This document shows positions 37,784 to 46,156 of a DNA stretch of 64,000 nucleotides, in pieces. The translations under genes and the position numbers were made by a program. The notes below the pieces were generated by a model that worked only from the letters and a program-made list of their open reading frames with translations, did not search any database and had not been told where the DNA came from. Every line of letters starts with the position of its first letter. Position 1 is the first letter of the stretch. Source of the DNA: Pseudomonas sp. R37(2017) (GTDB lineage Bacteria; Pseudomonadota; Gammaproteobacteria; Pseudomonadales; Pseudomonadaceae); contig NZ_NEHO01000004.1 of NCBI RefSeq assembly GCF_002113375.1, forward strand, positions 302,926-366,925. Direction: 5' to 3'.

Positions 37784-38941
37784 ATGGCCGGTCCGGTTTT
37801 TCCCTGGCGTGAAGGCAACCACTTCGAACTGCTGGTCGATGGTCCGCAGTTCTTCCCGCGCATGCTGGTGGCGATTGCGCGGGCCGAAGAACAGGTCGAA
37901 CTGGAGCTGTATCTGGTGGAGGCGGGCGCTTGTGCCGAAGCCATGGTCCAGGCATTGGTGCAGGCCGCCGAGCGCGGCGTGCGGGTACGTTGCCTGTTCG
38001 ATGACTACGGCAGCCTCGCCTTCACCCTGGCCTTGCGTCAGCGGCTGATGGCGGCCGGCGTGGAGCTGCGTTTTTACAATCGCCTGAGCTGGCGCCGCTG
38101 GGTCGGCAACTTCTACCGCGATCACCGCAAACTGCTGCTGGTGGACCAGAGCCTGGCCGTGGTCGGTGGCACAGGCGTCACCGATGAATTCTGGACACCG
38201 GGCGAAGACGTCAGCGAATGGCATGAGGTGATGGTGGAAATCACCGGGCCGTTGGTGCTCGACTGGCAGTTGCTGTTCGATCGCCAGTGGATCGCCAACC
38301 GCCATCGTCGCGCCTGGCGGCCGGCCTCGCATTTCGGCTTGCCGCGCCTGCCACGAGTGCCGTCCATGGGCGAGGGCATGGGCCGGGTGGCCTACGCCGA
38401 CGCCCGCCAGCACCGGGACATTCTGCAATCGCTGGTGCGTGCCCTCAATAGCGGTCAGCGCCGGATCTGGCTGGCCACGCCATACTTTTTGCCGACCTGG
38501 AAGGTCCGTCGTTCCCTGCGCCGGGCGGCTGCCCGGGGCGTTGATGTGCGATTGCTGCTGACCGGCCCGCGTACCGATCACCCGTCCGTGCGCTATGCCG
38601 GGCATCGTTACTATCCGCGGCTGCTCAAGGCCGGGGTGAAGATCTTCGAGTATCAGCCGTGTTTCCTGCACCTGAAAATGGTCTTGATCGATGACTGGGT
38701 GAGCATCGGCTCGTGCAATTTCGACCACTGGAACCTGCGCTTCAACCTGGAAGCCAACCTGGAAGCCCTGGACCCCGGGTTGACCCGAGCGGTAGCGGCG
38801 AGTTTCGAGCGCGACTTCGGGTTGAGCGAGCAAGTCAGCCTGGAGGAGTGGCAACGCCGGCCATTGTGGCGGCGAGTCAAGCAGCGGGTGTGGGGATGGG
38901 TGGATCGGCTGGTGGTGAATCTGCTGGATCGAAGGGGATGA
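37784..38941 (+). CDS. clsB: Phospholipase D-family enzyme, cardiolipin synthase B-like
   Basis: A 385-residue protein with two HKD (HxKx4D) motifs: DHRKLLLVDQ (about residues 117-126) and HLKMVLIDDWVSIGSCNFD (about residues 290-308). The layout, without N-terminal membrane helices, matches ClsB, which makes cardiolipin from phosphatidylglycerol and can also act on other phospholipids. A short amphipathic C-terminus (RVKQRVWGWVDRLVVNLL) may hold it to the membrane. The gene directly follows yceI. Confidence 0.86.
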   Translation: MAGPVFPWREGNHFELLVDGPQFFPRMLVAIARAEEQVELELYLVEAGACAEAMVQALVQAAERGVRVRCLFDDYGSLAFTLALRQRLMAAGVELRFYNRLSWRRWVGNFYRDHRKLLLVDQSLAVVGGTGVTDEFWTPGEDVSEWHEVMVEITGPLVLDWQLLFDRQWIANRHRRAWRPASHFGLPRLPRVPSMGEGMGRVAYADARQHRDILQSLVRALNSGQRRIWLATPYFLPTWKVRRSLRRAAARGVDVRLLLTGPRTDHPSVRYAGHRYYPRLLKAGVKIFEYQPCFLHLKMVLIDDWVSIGSCNFDHWNLRFNLEANLEALDPGLTRAVAASFERDFGLSEQVSLEEWQRRPLWRRVKQRVWGWVDRLVVNLLDRRG

Positions 38942-38969
38942 TCCCGGACTTCCGAACACCCTGAAACTA

Positions 38970-39078
38970 CTGTCGGAGCGAGCATGCTCGCGATGGCGGC
39001 CTGACAGTCAACAATGATGTCGAATGTTATGGCCTCATCGCGAGCAGGTCGGATCGCCGCACCGTCGCTCCTACAGGT
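38970..39078. repeat. REP doublet with an insertion in one arm
   Basis: The left copy is a CATG-type REP (38970-39001). The right copy (39031-39076) is interrupted: after CGAGCAGG comes TCGGATCGCCGCACCG before TCGCTCCTACAG. The 16 extra bases break the hairpin arm. It lies between clsB and the convergent bglX. Confidence 0.8.
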
Positions 39079-39086
39079 TTTTGCGG

Positions 39087-41378
39087 TTAGAGCAACTCAA
39101 AGCTCTGCTGCGTCACGTCCTCTGAATCCAGACCGATCTGCACATTGAACTTGCCCGGTTCCGCCGCGTATTTGAGCTGGCTGTTGTAGAACTTCAGGTC
39201 GTCCTCGGTGATGGTGAAGTGCACGACTTTCTGCTCGCCGGCCTTGATCATCACTTTCTGGAAGTTCTTCAACTCCTTGATCGGGCGGATCATCGAACCG
39301 GCCACGTCCTGGATGTACAGCTGCACCACGGTTTCGCCGTCGCGCTTGCCGGTGTTTTTCACCGTGACGCTGGCGTCGAGCTTGCCGGTCTTGTTCAGCG
39401 TGGTCGACGACAGGGCCATGTCGCTCACGCTGAAGTCGGTGTAGCTCAGGCCGTAACCGAACGGGTACAGGGGGCCTGTGGTGTCATCGAAATACTGCGA
39501 GGTGTAGTTGCCCGGTTTGCCTGGGGTGAACGGCCGGCCAATGGTCAGGTGGTTGTAGTAGGTCGGGATCTGGCCTACCGAGCGCGGGATGCTGATCGGC
39601 AGTTTGCCCGACGGGTTGTAGTCGCCGAACAGTACGTCAGCGATGGCGTTGCCGCCTTCGGTGCCGGTGAACCAGGTTTCCAGGATCGCGTCAGCCTGTT
39701 CTTTCTCTTCGAGGATCGTCAGTGGGCGGCCGTTCATCAAGACCAGCACCAACGGTTTGCCGGTGGCTTTCAGGGCACGGATCAGCTCGCGCTGGTTTTC
39801 CGGGATGTTCAGGTCGGTACGACTCGACGATTCGTGGGACATGCCACGGGACTCGCCGACGGCGGCGACTACGACGTCAGCCTCCTTGGCCGCCTTCACC
39901 GCTTCGTCGATCAGTACATTCGCCGGGCGCGGGTCATCCACCACTTCCGGGGCGTCGAAGTTGAGGAAGTTCAGGTAGCCGAGGATTTTCGGGTCGTTGG
40001 TGATATTGGCGCCTCGGGCGTAGATCAGTGTCGATTTATCGCCCAGGGCGTTGGTCATGCCGTCGAACAGGGTCACCGATTGCGCCGGCCTGCCGGCCGC
40101 GGCCCAGCTGCCCATCATGTCGATTGGCGCCTTGGCCAGCGGACCGACCAGCGCGATTTTCGCGGTTTTCTTCAGCGGCAGGGTTTCGTTCCGGTTCTTC
40201 AACAGCACCTGGCTGCGGCGCGCCACATCACGGGCCTCGGCGCGGTGCAGGCGGCTGTCGGCGTAGGTGTCGACCGGGTCGTCCTCGGCCTTGCCGATGC
40301 GCAGGTACGGGTCCTTGAACAGGCCCATGTCGTACTTGGCGTTCAGTACCGCACGCACGGCGTTGTCGATATCGCTCTGCTGGATCTCGCCGGACTTCAG
40401 CAGCCCCGGCAGCTCTTTGCCGTACAGGGTGTCGTTCATGCTCATGTGGATGCCGGCCTTGATCGCCAGCTTCGCCGCTTCGCGACCGTCGGCGGCAACG
40501 CCGTGCTTGATCAGCTCGAAAATCGCTCCGTGGTCGCTGACGGCCAGGCCCTTGAAGCCCCACTCCTTGCGCAGCAGGTCGTTCATCAGCCAGGTGTTGG
40601 CAGTGGCCGGCACGCCGTTGATCGAGTTCAGCGCGACCATGACCCCGCCCGCGCCGGCATCGATGGCGGCGCGATACGGCGGCAGGTAGTCCTGGTACAT
40701 CTTGACCGGGCTCATGTCGACCACGTTGTAGTCGCGGCCACCCTCGACCGCGCCGTACAGGGCAAAGTGCTTGACGCTGGCCATGATGCTGTCGGCGGCG
40801 TTGGCGCCAGTACCCTGGAACGCCTTGACCATCACGCCGGCAATGCGCGACACCAGGTACGTGTCTTCGCCGAAGCCTTCGGAGGTGCGGCCCCAGCGTG
40901 GGTCGCGAGAGATGTCGACCATCGGCGCGAAGGTGATGTCGAGGCTGTCAGCCGCGGCTTCCCTGGCGGCGATGCGCCCGGACAGGCCAATGGCATCCAT
41001 GTCCCAGCTCGAAGCCAGGGCCAGCGGGATCGGGAAAATGGTGCGGTGGCCGTGGATCACGTCGTAGGCGAAGAACATCGGGATCTTCAGGCGGCTGCGC
41101 ATGGCCGCGTCCTGCATCGGGCGGTTTTCCGGGCGGGTGATCGAGTTGAACGTACCGCCGATGTTGCCCGCCGCGATTTCCTTGCGGATCATTTCGCGAG
41201 GCATTTCCGGGCCGATGCTGATCAGGCGCAACTGACCGATTTTTTCATCGAGGGTCATTTGCTTCATCAGGTTGCTGATGAAGGCTTCCTTGTTCTCCAG
41301 GGGTGCGGGCGTCGTGGCGGCCAATACGTTATGACTGGCCAGGCTGACGAACAGGCCCAGCAAACACAGCTTCTTCAT
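39087..41378 (-). CDS. bglX: Periplasmic beta-glucosidase BglX (GH3)
   Basis: A 763-residue family 3 glycoside hydrolase acting in the periplasm on beta-glucosides. The signal peptide MKKLCLLGLFVSLASHNVLA precedes a mature part starting ATTPAPLENKEAFISNLM. LAVSDHGAIFEL (about residues 285-296) carries the catalytic Asp of GH3 enzymes, and a fibronectin III-like domain closes the protein (about residues 655-760). The chosen Met gives a perfect signal peptide; the frame upstream does not. Length is close to E. coli BglX (765). Confidence 0.94.
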   Translation of the reverse strand: MKKLCLLGLFVSLASHNVLAATTPAPLENKEAFISNLMKQMTLDEKIGQLRLISIGPEMPREMIRKEIAAGNIGGTFNSITRPENRPMQDAAMRSRLKIPMFFAYDVIHGHRTIFPIPLALASSWDMDAIGLSGRIAAREAAADSLDITFAPMVDISRDPRWGRTSEGFGEDTYLVSRIAGVMVKAFQGTGANAADSIMASVKHFALYGAVEGGRDYNVVDMSPVKMYQDYLPPYRAAIDAGAGGVMVALNSINGVPATANTWLMNDLLRKEWGFKGLAVSDHGAIFELIKHGVAADGREAAKLAIKAGIHMSMNDTLYGKELPGLLKSGEIQQSDIDNAVRAVLNAKYDMGLFKDPYLRIGKAEDDPVDTYADSRLHRAEARDVARRSQVLLKNRNETLPLKKTAKIALVGPLAKAPIDMMGSWAAAGRPAQSVTLFDGMTNALGDKSTLIYARGANITNDPKILGYLNFLNFDAPEVVDDPRPANVLIDEAVKAAKEADVVVAAVGESRGMSHESSSRTDLNIPENQRELIRALKATGKPLVLVLMNGRPLTILEEKEQADAILETWFTGTEGGNAIADVLFGDYNPSGKLPISIPRSVGQIPTYYNHLTIGRPFTPGKPGNYTSQYFDDTTGPLYPFGYGLSYTDFSVSDMALSSTTLNKTGKLDASVTVKNTGKRDGETVVQLYIQDVAGSMIRPIKELKNFQKVMIKAGEQKVVHFTITEDDLKFYNSQLKYAAEPGKFNVQIGLDSEDVTQQSFELL

Positions 41379-41635
41379 GAATAGTTTTCTCAAGGGCCCA
41401 AACGGCGATGTATACGCCGGCCAGCCAAAATTTAGGGAGCGTCTATTGTTGTTCGGGTGCCGGCTCAAACAACCAGAGCCAGAAAACGACAGCCAGATGG
41501 CGGGTGCGTTTTCGCGCAGGGCCTCTTTTTAGCCCATCGGCCCGTTGCAATCCAGAGGCGCGGGCGATTATGCCCCAAGAGCCGGCTCAGAAGGTTTCAC
41601 GGCCGTTTTTTTCATGAAAGTACAAGGGAGCATCA

Positions 41636-41869
41636 GTGACGGCATTGCGGCGATGCTTGTGGTGCTGGGCGGCACCCTCCCTGGACGAACCCTCTGCGGC
41701 GTATGAATCCAGAGGTGATCCGGAGGACGATTTCATCTTGCGCCATCCTGGATTGTTCGTGTTTTGGGTGATGTTGTTCATCCTGACTGTTTTTGTGTGC
41801 CAGATGCTCGGTATTCTTCCCGCCGGCCGGGGCGGCTTCGGCGGAGGCGGTTCGTCCGTCGGCTGGTGA
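41636..41869 (+). CDS. Small membrane protein with Gly-rich tail, possible TPM remnant
   Basis: A GTG-started frame of 77 residues behind AAGGGAG. It has one hydrophobic segment (LFVFWVMLFILTVFVCQML, residues 41-59) and ends GGFGGGGSSVGW, which resembles the Gly/Ser/Trp tail of YgcG-type TPM proteins. No TPM domain precedes it, while a TPM-domain gene follows 28 bases later. It may therefore be what is left of an upstream YgcG-like gene (whose usual LemA partner is also missing) or an independent small protein. Confidence 0.5.
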   Translation: MTALRRCLWCWAAPSLDEPSAAYESRGDPEDDFILRHPGLFVFWVMLFILTVFVCQMLGILPAGRGGFGGGGSSVGW

Positions 41870-41897
41870 TAATAAAAATGAGCAGGCAATTCACGAC

Positions 41898-42515
41898 ATG
41901 GCATTACTGACTGAACACGAGCAACGCAAAGTGGCCGAGGCAATCGCCCGGGTCGAGCGCGACACCGACGCCGAGCTGGTGACAGTACTCGCGGCCCGCG
42001 CCGACGACTATGCGTACATCCCGTTGCTGTGGGCCAGCCTGCTGGCGCTGCTGGTGCCGGGCATCGTGCATTACCTCACCGGTTGGCTGACCATGCACAG
42101 TCTGCTGCTGGTGCAATGGGCCATCTTCATTGTGCTGTGCCTGGTGTTTCGCCTGCCGAAAGTCACTACCCACCTGATTCCGCGCTCGGTGCGCCACTGG
42201 CGCGCCTCGAACCTGGCGCGCCGGCAGTTCCTGGAGCAGAACCTGCATCACACCGAAGGCAGCACCGGCGTGCTGATTTTCGTCTCCGAGGCCGAGCGTT
42301 ATGTGGAGATCCTGGTGGATGAAGGGATTTCCAGTCGCCTGGACAACAGGAACTGGGACGCCATCGTCGCTACGTTCACCCAGCAAGTGAAGCAGGGGCA
42401 CACGCTGCAAGGATTTGTCAGCTGCGTCGAAGCCTGTGGCGAGCTGCTCAAGGTGCATGTGCCTGTGACCCATGTGCGCAATGAGTTGCCGAACCGCCTG
42501 GTAGTGCTTGGCTAA
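41898..42515 (+). CDS. TPM-domain membrane protein
   Basis: A 205-residue protein of the TPM family (TLP18.3/Psb32/MOLO-1 fold). The N-terminus TEHEQRKVAEAIARVERDTDAELVTVLAARADDY and later EGSTGVLIFVSEAERYVEILVDEGI are the conserved parts, separated by two membrane helices (about residues 38-80). I chose the Met giving MALLTEHEQRK. TPM proteins often sit with LemA and YgcG; neither intact partner is in view. Confidence 0.85.
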   Translation: MALLTEHEQRKVAEAIARVERDTDAELVTVLAARADDYAYIPLLWASLLALLVPGIVHYLTGWLTMHSLLLVQWAIFIVLCLVFRLPKVTTHLIPRSVRHWRASNLARRQFLEQNLHHTEGSTGVLIFVSEAERYVEILVDEGISSRLDNRNWDAIVATFTQQVKQGHTLQGFVSCVEACGELLKVHVPVTHVRNELPNRLVVLG

Positions 42516-42532
42516 GTCTTGTCGTGGCATTG

Positions 42533-42551
42533 TGTAGCGCTCGTCGCTACA
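42533..42551. promoter_or_regulatory. Perfect hairpin upstream of the LuxR-type gene
   Basis: TGTAGCG-CTCGT-CGCTACA is a perfect 7-bp inverted repeat 18 bases after the TPM gene stop and 95 bases before the LuxR-type gene. Without a T run it is not a classic terminator, so it might be an operator. Confidence 0.45.
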
Positions 42552-42645
42552 ACTCCCGTCAATTGTCCGGGGTTACCCCTGTCGTCAGTATTTCTCTCTA
42601 CCAGTGGACGCCCGGCGACGGGTGTCCTCGCGAAGAGGGATTCTT

Positions 42646-42948
42646 ATGGCAACCCGGCAATCGATTGACTCTCTGGCACGGGCCGCCCGTGGCGCAGAGA
42701 TTCGTACACCCAAGGCGAAGCTGACGGCGAAAGAAACACAAATCCTGATGTGGTGTTTCAAGGGCAAGACTTCCTGGGAAATCGCCAGGATCGAGAATTG
42801 CACGGAATCCACCGTCAATTTTCACTTCGCCAATATTCGCCGAAAGTTCGACGTCAGCTCGCGCACTTGCGCATTGCTCAAAGCGATCGAGACGGGCGCG
42901 ATCATCGTGGACTCCGTCGTTGCGCGAGGTGCACATGAGCCTGACTGA
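42646..42948 (+). CDS. Orphan LuxR-type DNA-binding protein
   Basis: A 100-residue protein made almost only of a LuxR-type HTH: LTAKETQILMWCFKGKTSWEIARIENCTESTVNFHFANIRRKFDVSSR, residues 27-74. It has no receiver or autoinducer domain, so it cannot sense a signal by itself in the usual way. GAAGAGGG lies before the ATG. It overlaps the following holin gene by 14 bases, implying coupled expression and control of lysis or release. Confidence 0.82.
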   Translation: MATRQSIDSLARAARGAEIRTPKAKLTAKETQILMWCFKGKTSWEIARIENCTESTVNFHFANIRRKFDVSSRTCALLKAIETGAIIVDSVVARGAHEPD

Positions 42949-43291
42949 CTCGGCCTACAACGGCATCAATGGGCTCATGTTGGGGATGGGTATCGCGACA
43001 CTGCCAGTCATTAATGGCGAGGTGCTGTTCGGTGCAATGCTCGGCGCGTGGCTGGTCACCACCACTCGCACCAACTTCAAGACCTGGCAGCGCATCGGTT
43101 CGTGGTTGCTGTCCGCGGGTGTCGGTTACCTCTTTACGCCTGTCGCACATCCGCTGGCGTCATTTCTGACGGAAGGTGTAACGGCCTTCTTTTGCGCGCT
43201 GATCGTTATTCCCATCAGTATCAAACTGATGCGATGGATCGACGGTGCCGGTCTCGGTGAAATCATTCGCCACTTGAGAGGGCGAAGGTGA
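42935..43291 (+). CDS. LydA-like phage holin
   Basis: A 118-residue membrane protein with three hydrophobic segments (about residues 12-38, 52-70 and 78-96) and a basic tail HLRGRR, the layout of LydA-type holins, which pierce the inner membrane during phage or tailocin release. No endolysin gene is nearby. The start overlaps the LuxR-type gene. In Pseudomonas such holins are also kept in tailocin clusters; no tail genes are seen here. Confidence 0.75.
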   Translation: MSLTDSAYNGINGLMLGMGIATLPVINGEVLFGAMLGAWLVTTTRTNFKTWQRIGSWLLSAGVGYLFTPVAHPLASFLTEGVTAFFCALIVIPISIKLMRWIDGAGLGEIIRHLRGRR

Positions 43292-43433
43292 TGGTCCGTG
43301 GAGGGGCTGCCTTGGTGTGGGGGCGGGCGTGGCTCGCTTCACCAGTGCTTTCAGGTTGTCGCGTTTTCAGCGCACTTCTGCCTGTTGCCCGTAGCACTTC
43401 TTGAGGCAATGAGACTTTGGCTTGCATGGATCA

Positions 43434-43859
43434 TCAAGTTTCATTCGTGGGTTTGAGTGTTGCCAGAAGCGCGGCCATTTCGCAGAGTCTGAGTTCCATA
43501 TCACGCAGTCGATGCTTTTCCTCGAGTGCGTTTTGTATGGCACAGCGATCATCTTCGTCGAGCAACCGCCAGAGCGCGAGAATGGTGTTTTCCCGTGTTG
43601 TGCTTTCCTGGCTGGTCTCTGAAGAAGCAGTAACTGTTTGTCTCAATATCGGACCTTCGCCCAGCAGCAGCCAGTCCAGGGAAATGCCCCGAGCTTGAGC
43701 AATTTCTACGCATAATGAGTACGGCGTGCTGTCGCGACCTTTCCAGCTGCTAAGGGTTTGTGGGCTTATCTGCAACGCGGAAGATAATGAAGCATCGGTT
43801 TTTGTGCCGGTAACTTGCTTCAGGCGAGCCAGAACAGCTTGTGATTTTTTGCTACGCAA
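43434..43859 (-). CDS. CI-like phage repressor with TTG start
   Basis: A 141-residue XRE-type regulator. The N-terminal domain LARLKQVTGTKTDASLSSALQISPQTLSSWKGRD...SLCVEIAQARGISLDWLLLGEGP is the P2/Mu-like CI repressor form; the C-terminal half is helical and has no peptidase motif, so RecA-driven self-cleavage is unlikely. The start codon is TTG behind GGAAGAGG, six bases away; no ATG or GTG fits. It is divergent from the Ogr-like gene. Confidence 0.8.
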   Translation of the reverse strand: MRSKKSQAVLARLKQVTGTKTDASLSSALQISPQTLSSWKGRDSTPYSLCVEIAQARGISLDWLLLGEGPILRQTVTASSETSQESTTRENTILALWRLLDEDDRCAIQNALEEKHRLRDMELRLCEMAALLATLKPTNET

Positions 43860-44091
43860 TTTGAGCCTCTTCCTTTTGACATATGCTTTTTGAGTGCCTA
43901 ATTTATGCGTAATGAGTACTTTTTTTCTTGTAAGTAATCAATCATCAAAGATGAGTCAGAAGAATACGATGTCGAAACTTCCTAATGGTATCAGGGGGAT
44001 TTCCTACGAGCATGGCTCGTCCCCATTACGCGTCTGCCCGATGCACTTCCTTATGTCTGGCAGACACTGTTCGCAAGTCCGGAGCACCACG

Positions 44092-44163
44092 ATGAACGCC
44101 TCAAGCAGTATTGCGTTTGATCAGGTTGATTGCCACTCAATGACCGCCGGAATTCAAGCATGA
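44092..44163 (+). CDS. Possible 23-residue leader peptide before the Ogr-like gene
   Basis: An ATG behind CCGGAGCACCACG opens a frame reading MNASSSIAFDQVDCHSMTAG plus three residues, whose stop overlaps the Ogr-like ATG as ATGA. The frame is also open upstream to an ATG at 43894 without a ribosome binding site. It may only serve translational coupling. Confidence 0.35.
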   Translation: MNASSSIAFDQVDCHSMTAGIQA

Positions 44164-44432
44164 GTACTTACAAAATGGTGTGCCCGCACTGCTTGAGCAG
44201 GATGCGCATCCGCACCAGCGAAGGCCGGCATATTTTCCTGCGGGTGGCGTATCTGCAATGCACGTCGGAAGCCTGTGGTTGGTCGGTGCGTGCCGAATTT
44301 GAAATGACCCATGAACTTTCGCCCAGTGGCATGCCCAACCCAGCCGTGCGCCTGCCCTGTGCCGGACCTGATTTGCGCCGTGCCGCCCGGCCCGTGGCGG
44401 TCGGTCCTGCCACGACAGACATGGAGACCTGA
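44160..44432 (+). CDS. Ogr/Delta-family zinc-finger activator
   Basis: A 90-residue protein whose CPHC (residues 7-10) and C...C pair (LQCTSEACGWS, about residues 40-50) form the zinc site of Ogr/Delta activators, which switch on late genes of P2-like phages. The tail after residue 65 is Pro/Arg-rich and not conserved. No late genes are present in the window, so it is either a relic or serves a phage elsewhere in the genome or a superinfecting helper phage. Confidence 0.85.
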   Translation: MSTYKMVCPHCLSRMRIRTSEGRHIFLRVAYLQCTSEACGWSVRAEFEMTHELSPSGMPNPAVRLPCAGPDLRRAARPVAVGPATTDMET

Positions 44433-44434
44433 GC

Positions 44435-44797
44435 ATGATGGTTATCGATGAAAATGCAGATTTGAATGAGGAGCTATTGGCCATGGCCCAGGCGTTTCTG
44501 GGGCGTCATGAAAGTGCTGGGGGGATCGATGATCAAGTCCTGTTTTGTCGCGCGGTCAAGCATTTGCAGGATATGGATGTGCCGATGCACCTGGCGCAAA
44601 GGCTGGTCAGCCGTGCCTATGGGGTACTCAAGTCGGCCAACGACCGTCGACGCCTGGACATCGATGCCAGTTCCGAAACGGTCGCCGTGGTCACGGACCC
44701 GACCAATGGCCTGACCTGGGCGGTACCAGTGGGGCTGATCGTCAAACACATCATCAACTCACCGAACAACCGCAGGCTTCGCGTGGTGGAGCCCTGA
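44435..44797 (+). CDS. Unknown protein co-transcribed with the Ogr-like gene
   Basis: A 120-residue soluble protein: a helical N-terminus (ENADLNEELLAMAQAFLGRH), a middle SRAYGVLKSANDRRRLDID and a C-terminal beta part (ETVAVVTDPTNGLTWAVPVGLIV). It starts two bases after the Ogr-like stop. The family is not recognised; in Pseudomonas P2-like phages short unknown genes lie in this position. Confidence 0.65.
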   Translation: MMVIDENADLNEELLAMAQAFLGRHESAGGIDDQVLFCRAVKHLQDMDVPMHLAQRLVSRAYGVLKSANDRRRLDIDASSETVAVVTDPTNGLTWAVPVGLIVKHIINSPNNRRLRVVEP

Positions 44798-44929
44798 GGT
44801 TTCAACTGTTGTGTCGAGGTCCTGGGCTGCGTGACTGGGACCTGCCACAAAATAACCCCGTGCCCAAAGTCCTCGTCCCCCTTAAAATACCGGCATTCTT
44901 CGATTTGCATCGCCTGAGGCCGCTTTTCC

Positions 44930-46156
44930 ATGTCTGTCACCGTCACTCCCGCCAGCCTCGCGCCGGATCATCACGCCCAGTTCATCGACTTGCTGCAAAC
45001 CAGCCTCGAGCACAATGCGTTCATTAAACTGGTGCTGGCCAAGTACGTGGGCGATGAAGCGGACCTGCAGCGGATCATCATCAAACCGGTGACGGTCAAG
45101 ACGCAGCCTTGCCTGTCTTTCGTCTACCGCTACAAGACTCGCGATATCACCAGGAACCTGCCGCTGGCCGAAGGTGTGACCCGCATTGCCGAGTTGCTGC
45201 CCACATCGTTCAAGAATGCGCATTTGTTGTCGTTGACCGACGAGGCCCAGCTTGAATACAGCAAAAAGGGCAAGTCATCGCTGTTCAAGAGCAAACCTCA
45301 GCAATTGCGCGAAGTGCCATCGGCCGAGCACAACCGTGAGAAGAACCGTTTTCTTGACCTGGGCCGGCCGTTTCTCGCCGACCTGGGTGTGACCAACAAG
45401 CAGCATGAACTGATCCCGGCGATGTCGCGCAAGTGGAAGCAGATCAACAAGTTCATCGAAGTGTTCAGCCATGCGCTGACGTCGTCACCCCTGGCGCTGG
45501 ACAAACCGGTACGTGTGGCGGATTTCGGATCGGGCAAGGGTTACCTGACCTTCGCCATCCACGATTACCTGCGCAATACATTGAAGGCCGAAGGCGAAGT
45601 GACCGGCGTCGAGCTGCGCGAAGACATGGTCAACCTGTGCAACGCCGCGGCGGCAAAGCTTGCGCATCCAGGGTTGGTGTTCAAGTGCGGTGACGTACGC
45701 AGCGTGGCGCCGAGCGAGCTGGATGTGATGATCGCCCTGCATGCCTGCGATATCGCCACCGACTATGCGATCCATACCGGTATTCGTTCCGGCGCGGCGA
45801 TCATCATGTGCTCGCCGTGTTGCCACAAACAGATCCGCCTGCAAATCCAGAGCCCGGCGCTGCTCAAGCCGATGCTGCAATACGGCTTGCACCTGGGCCA
45901 GCAGGCCGAGATGGTCACCGACAGTTTGCGCGCGTTGTTCCTTGAGGCCTGCGGCTACGAGACCAAGGTGTTCGAGTTTATCTCACTGGACCACACCAAC
46001 AAGAACAAGATGATCCTGGCGGTCAAGCGCGCCGAGCCGGTGGACCCGGCCCAACTGCTGGCGAAGATTCAGGAACTGAAGGATTTCTACCGCATCACCG
46101 AGCATTGCCTGGAAACGTTGTTGCGCGCTGACGGTTTCCTCGGCGCTAAGGCTTGA
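44930..46156 (+). CDS. SAM-dependent methyltransferase (Methyltransf_32 type)
   Basis: A 408-residue protein with a Rossmann methyltransferase domain in its second half: VRVADFGSGKGYLTFAI (motif I, about residues 193-209), VTGVELREDMV (motif II) and MIALHACDIATDYAIHTGI, followed by the Cys-rich IIMCSPCCHKQIR. This resembles the GSTCD/METTL25-like group whose substrate is not established. The N-terminal 150 residues are a separate domain. Its 3' end overlaps the convergent EamA gene by 11 bases. Confidence 0.85.
   Translation: MSVTVTPASLAPDHHAQFIDLLQTSLEHNAFIKLVLAKYVGDEADLQRIIIKPVTVKTQPCLSFVYRYKTRDITRNLPLAEGVTRIAELLPTSFKNAHLLSLTDEAQLEYSKKGKSSLFKSKPQQLREVPSAEHNREKNRFLDLGRPFLADLGVTNKQHELIPAMSRKWKQINKFIEVFSHALTSSPLALDKPVRVADFGSGKGYLTFAIHDYLRNTLKAEGEVTGVELREDMVNLCNAAAAKLAHPGLVFKCGDVRSVAPSELDVMIALHACDIATDYAIHTGIRSGAAIIMCSPCCHKQIRLQIQSPALLKPMLQYGLHLGQQAEMVTDSLRALFLEACGYETKVFEFISLDHTNKNKMILAVKRAEPVDPAQLLAKIQELKDFYRITEHCLETLLRADGFLGAKA

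Noticed and set aside
43704..43916. Repeated TAATGAGTAC inside the CI-like gene and upstream of it
   Set aside because: The internal copy encodes the conserved SLCVEIA stretch of the repressor, so codon constraint explains it. It is not symmetric enough for an operator call.
44930..46156. Methyltransferase as a phage or defence gene because of its position beside the prophage relic
   Set aside because: It is a large Methyltransf_32-type protein without DNA methylase motifs such as DPPY, its base use is like that of the core genes, and it lacks a restriction partner.
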